Assembly (NCBI GenBank): GCA_963971535.1
Contig: OZ020593.1
Span: 41,261,766-41,325,765 of the forward strand
Direction: 5' to 3'
Length of the DNA: 64,000 nt
DNA from: Notolepis coatsorum
Lineage: Eukaryota; Chordata; Actinopteri; Aulopiformes; Paralepididae
Below are positions 62,441 to 64,000 of the stretch, piece after piece (position 1 is the stretch's first letter; each line of letters starts with the position of its first letter). The notes under the pieces were generated by a model that was not told the origin of the DNA, searched no databases, and saw only the letters and a program-made list of their open reading frames with translations. The translations under genes and the position numbers were made by a program.

Positions 62441-64000
62441 GATTCAACAGACCTACTTCACGCACAGGGCCTGATTCAACATATCTACTTCACAGCACAG
62501 AGCCTGATTCAACATATCTACTTCACAGCACAGGGCCTGATTCAACATATCTACTTCACAGCACAGAGCCTGATTCAACATATCTACTTCACAGCACATG
62601 GCCTGATTCAACATATCTACTTCACAGCACAGAGCCTGATTCAACATATCTACTTCACAGCACAGAGCCTGATTCAACATATCTACTTCACAGCACAGGG
62701 CCTGATTCAACATATCTACTTCACAGCACAGAGCCTGATTCAACATTATCTATTTCACAGCAGGGGGCCTGATTCAACATTATCTATTTCACAGCAGGGG
62801 GCCTGATTCAACATATCTACTAAACAGCACAGGGCCTGATTCAACATTATCTACTTCACAGCACAGGGCCTGATTCAACATATCTACTTCACAGCAGGGG
62901 GCCTGATTCAACATATCTACTTCACAGCACAGGGCCTGATTCAACATATCTACTTCACAGCACAGAGCCTGATTCAACATATCTACTTCACAGCACATGG
63001 CCTGATTCAACATATCTACTTCACAGCACAGAGCCTGATTCAACATATCTACTTCACAGCACAGAGCCTGATTCAACATATCTACTTCACAGCACAGGGC
63101 CTGATTCAACATATCTACTTCACAGCAGGGGGCCTGATTCAACATTATCTATTTCACAGCAGGGGGCCTGATTCAACATATCTACTAAACAGCACAGGGC
63201 CTGATTCAACATTATCTACTTCACAGCACAGGGCCTGATTCAACATATCTACTTCACAGCAGGGGGCCTGATTCAACATATCTACTTCACAGCACAGGGC
63301 CTGATTCAACATATCTACTTCACAGCACAGAGCCTGATTCAACATATCTACTTCACAGCACATGGCCTGATTCAACATATCTACTTCACAGCACAGAGCC
63401 TGATTCAACATATCTACTTCACAGCACAGAGCCTGATTCAACATATCTACTTCACAGCACAGGGCCTGATTCAACATATCTACTTCACAGCACAGAGCCT
63501 GATTCAACATTATCTATTTCACAGCAGGGGGCCTGATTCAACATTATCTATTTCACAGCAGGGGGCCTGATTCAACATATCTACTAAACAGCACAGGGCC
63601 TGATTCAACATTATCTACTTCACAGCACAGGGCCTGATTCAACATATCTACTTCACAGCAGGGGGCCTGATTCAACATATCTACTTCACAGCACAGGGCC
63701 TGATTCAACATATCTACTTCACAGCACAGAGCCTGATTCAACATATCTACTTCACAGCACATGGCCTGATTCAACATATCTACTTCACAGCACAGAGCCT
63801 GATTCAACATATCTACTTCACAGCACATGGCCTGATTCAACATATCTACTTCACAGCACAGAGCCCGATTCAACATATCTACTTCACAGCACAGAGCCTG
63901 ATTCAACATATCTACTTCACAGCACAGAGCCCGATTCAACATATCTACTTCACAGCACAGGGCCTGATTCAACATATCTACTTCACAGCACAGAGCCTGA
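62441..64000. repeat. 33-bp satellite with about 365-bp higher-order period
   Basis: Monomer CCTGATTCAACATATCTACT then TCACAGCACAGAG (33 bp), with variants (CATTATCTATTTCACAGCAGGGGG and CTACTAAACAGCACAGGG). The order of variants repeats about every 365 bases (same blocks near 62789, 63154 and, one monomer longer, 63553). Continues past the window end. The monomer is 11 codons without stops, so it is open on both strands. Confidence 0.95.

Noticed and set aside
62417-63975. Cys-rich and Gln-rich repeat proteins in the satellite
   Set aside because: The 33-bp monomer is 11 codons without stops; every frame is an echo of the repeat.

Overview
The window is teleost fish nuclear DNA. The clearest sign is a complete isotocin (fish oxytocin) prohormone gene whose hormone reads CYISNCPIG. 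It also holds the 3' half of a threonine synthase-like 2 gene (thnsl2) with normal GT-AG introns, and a dense mix of fish-type transposons (hAT, TTAA elements, L1 and L2-group LINEs, tRNA-derived SINEs, Ty3/Gypsy LTR elements) and micro/minisatellites.

Layout. 1-15 kb: the last six coding exons of thnsl2 on the + strand (1502-14956). The introns are filled by a hAT nested in a hAT, a hairpin MITE, long CT and CA tracts around one exon, LINE pieces, TTAA elements, a 1.2 kb foldback element with a 22-bp GC-rich minisatellite, three SINEs and an ACTT array. 15-20 kb: an L1 tail, a SINE and a 50-bp minisatellite split by a 1.66 kb insertion that carries small transposase-like exons. 20.07-22.73 kb: oxt (isotocin-neurophysin) on the - strand, convergent with thnsl2. 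Its start codon appears to be assembled by splicing, and a hAT sits beside the exon 3 donor. 23-31.3 kb: a solo LTR, an L2-group LINE and a young non-coding LTR retrotransposon with 1.7 kb LTRs.

32-60 kb is a Russian doll of insertions. One LINE on the - strand (LINE-X) is cut into three pieces (60122-59789, 45629-45138, 33717-32800). The first gap holds a hAT with perfect 8-bp target duplications, filled by an L1 (L1-C), other LINEs, a TTAA element and an LTR-like element. The second holds an L1 (L1-B), containing a SINE and another L1 (L1-A), which contains a nearly whole Ty3/Gypsy element. Each level is supported by target-site duplications, and the host reading frames resume across the gaps. 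61.2-61.6 kb looks like a CpG-rich promoter and first exon of an unidentified gene. 62.44 kb to the window end is a 33-bp satellite organised in a roughly 365-bp higher-order repeat.

The two host genes have no evident functional link: one is a PLP enzyme and the other a neuropeptide precursor. They are neighbours arranged tail to tail. Everything else is mobile or repetitive DNA. The young Gypsy element and the non-coding LTR element share their terminal and leader sequences, which suggests a helper-and-dependent pair.
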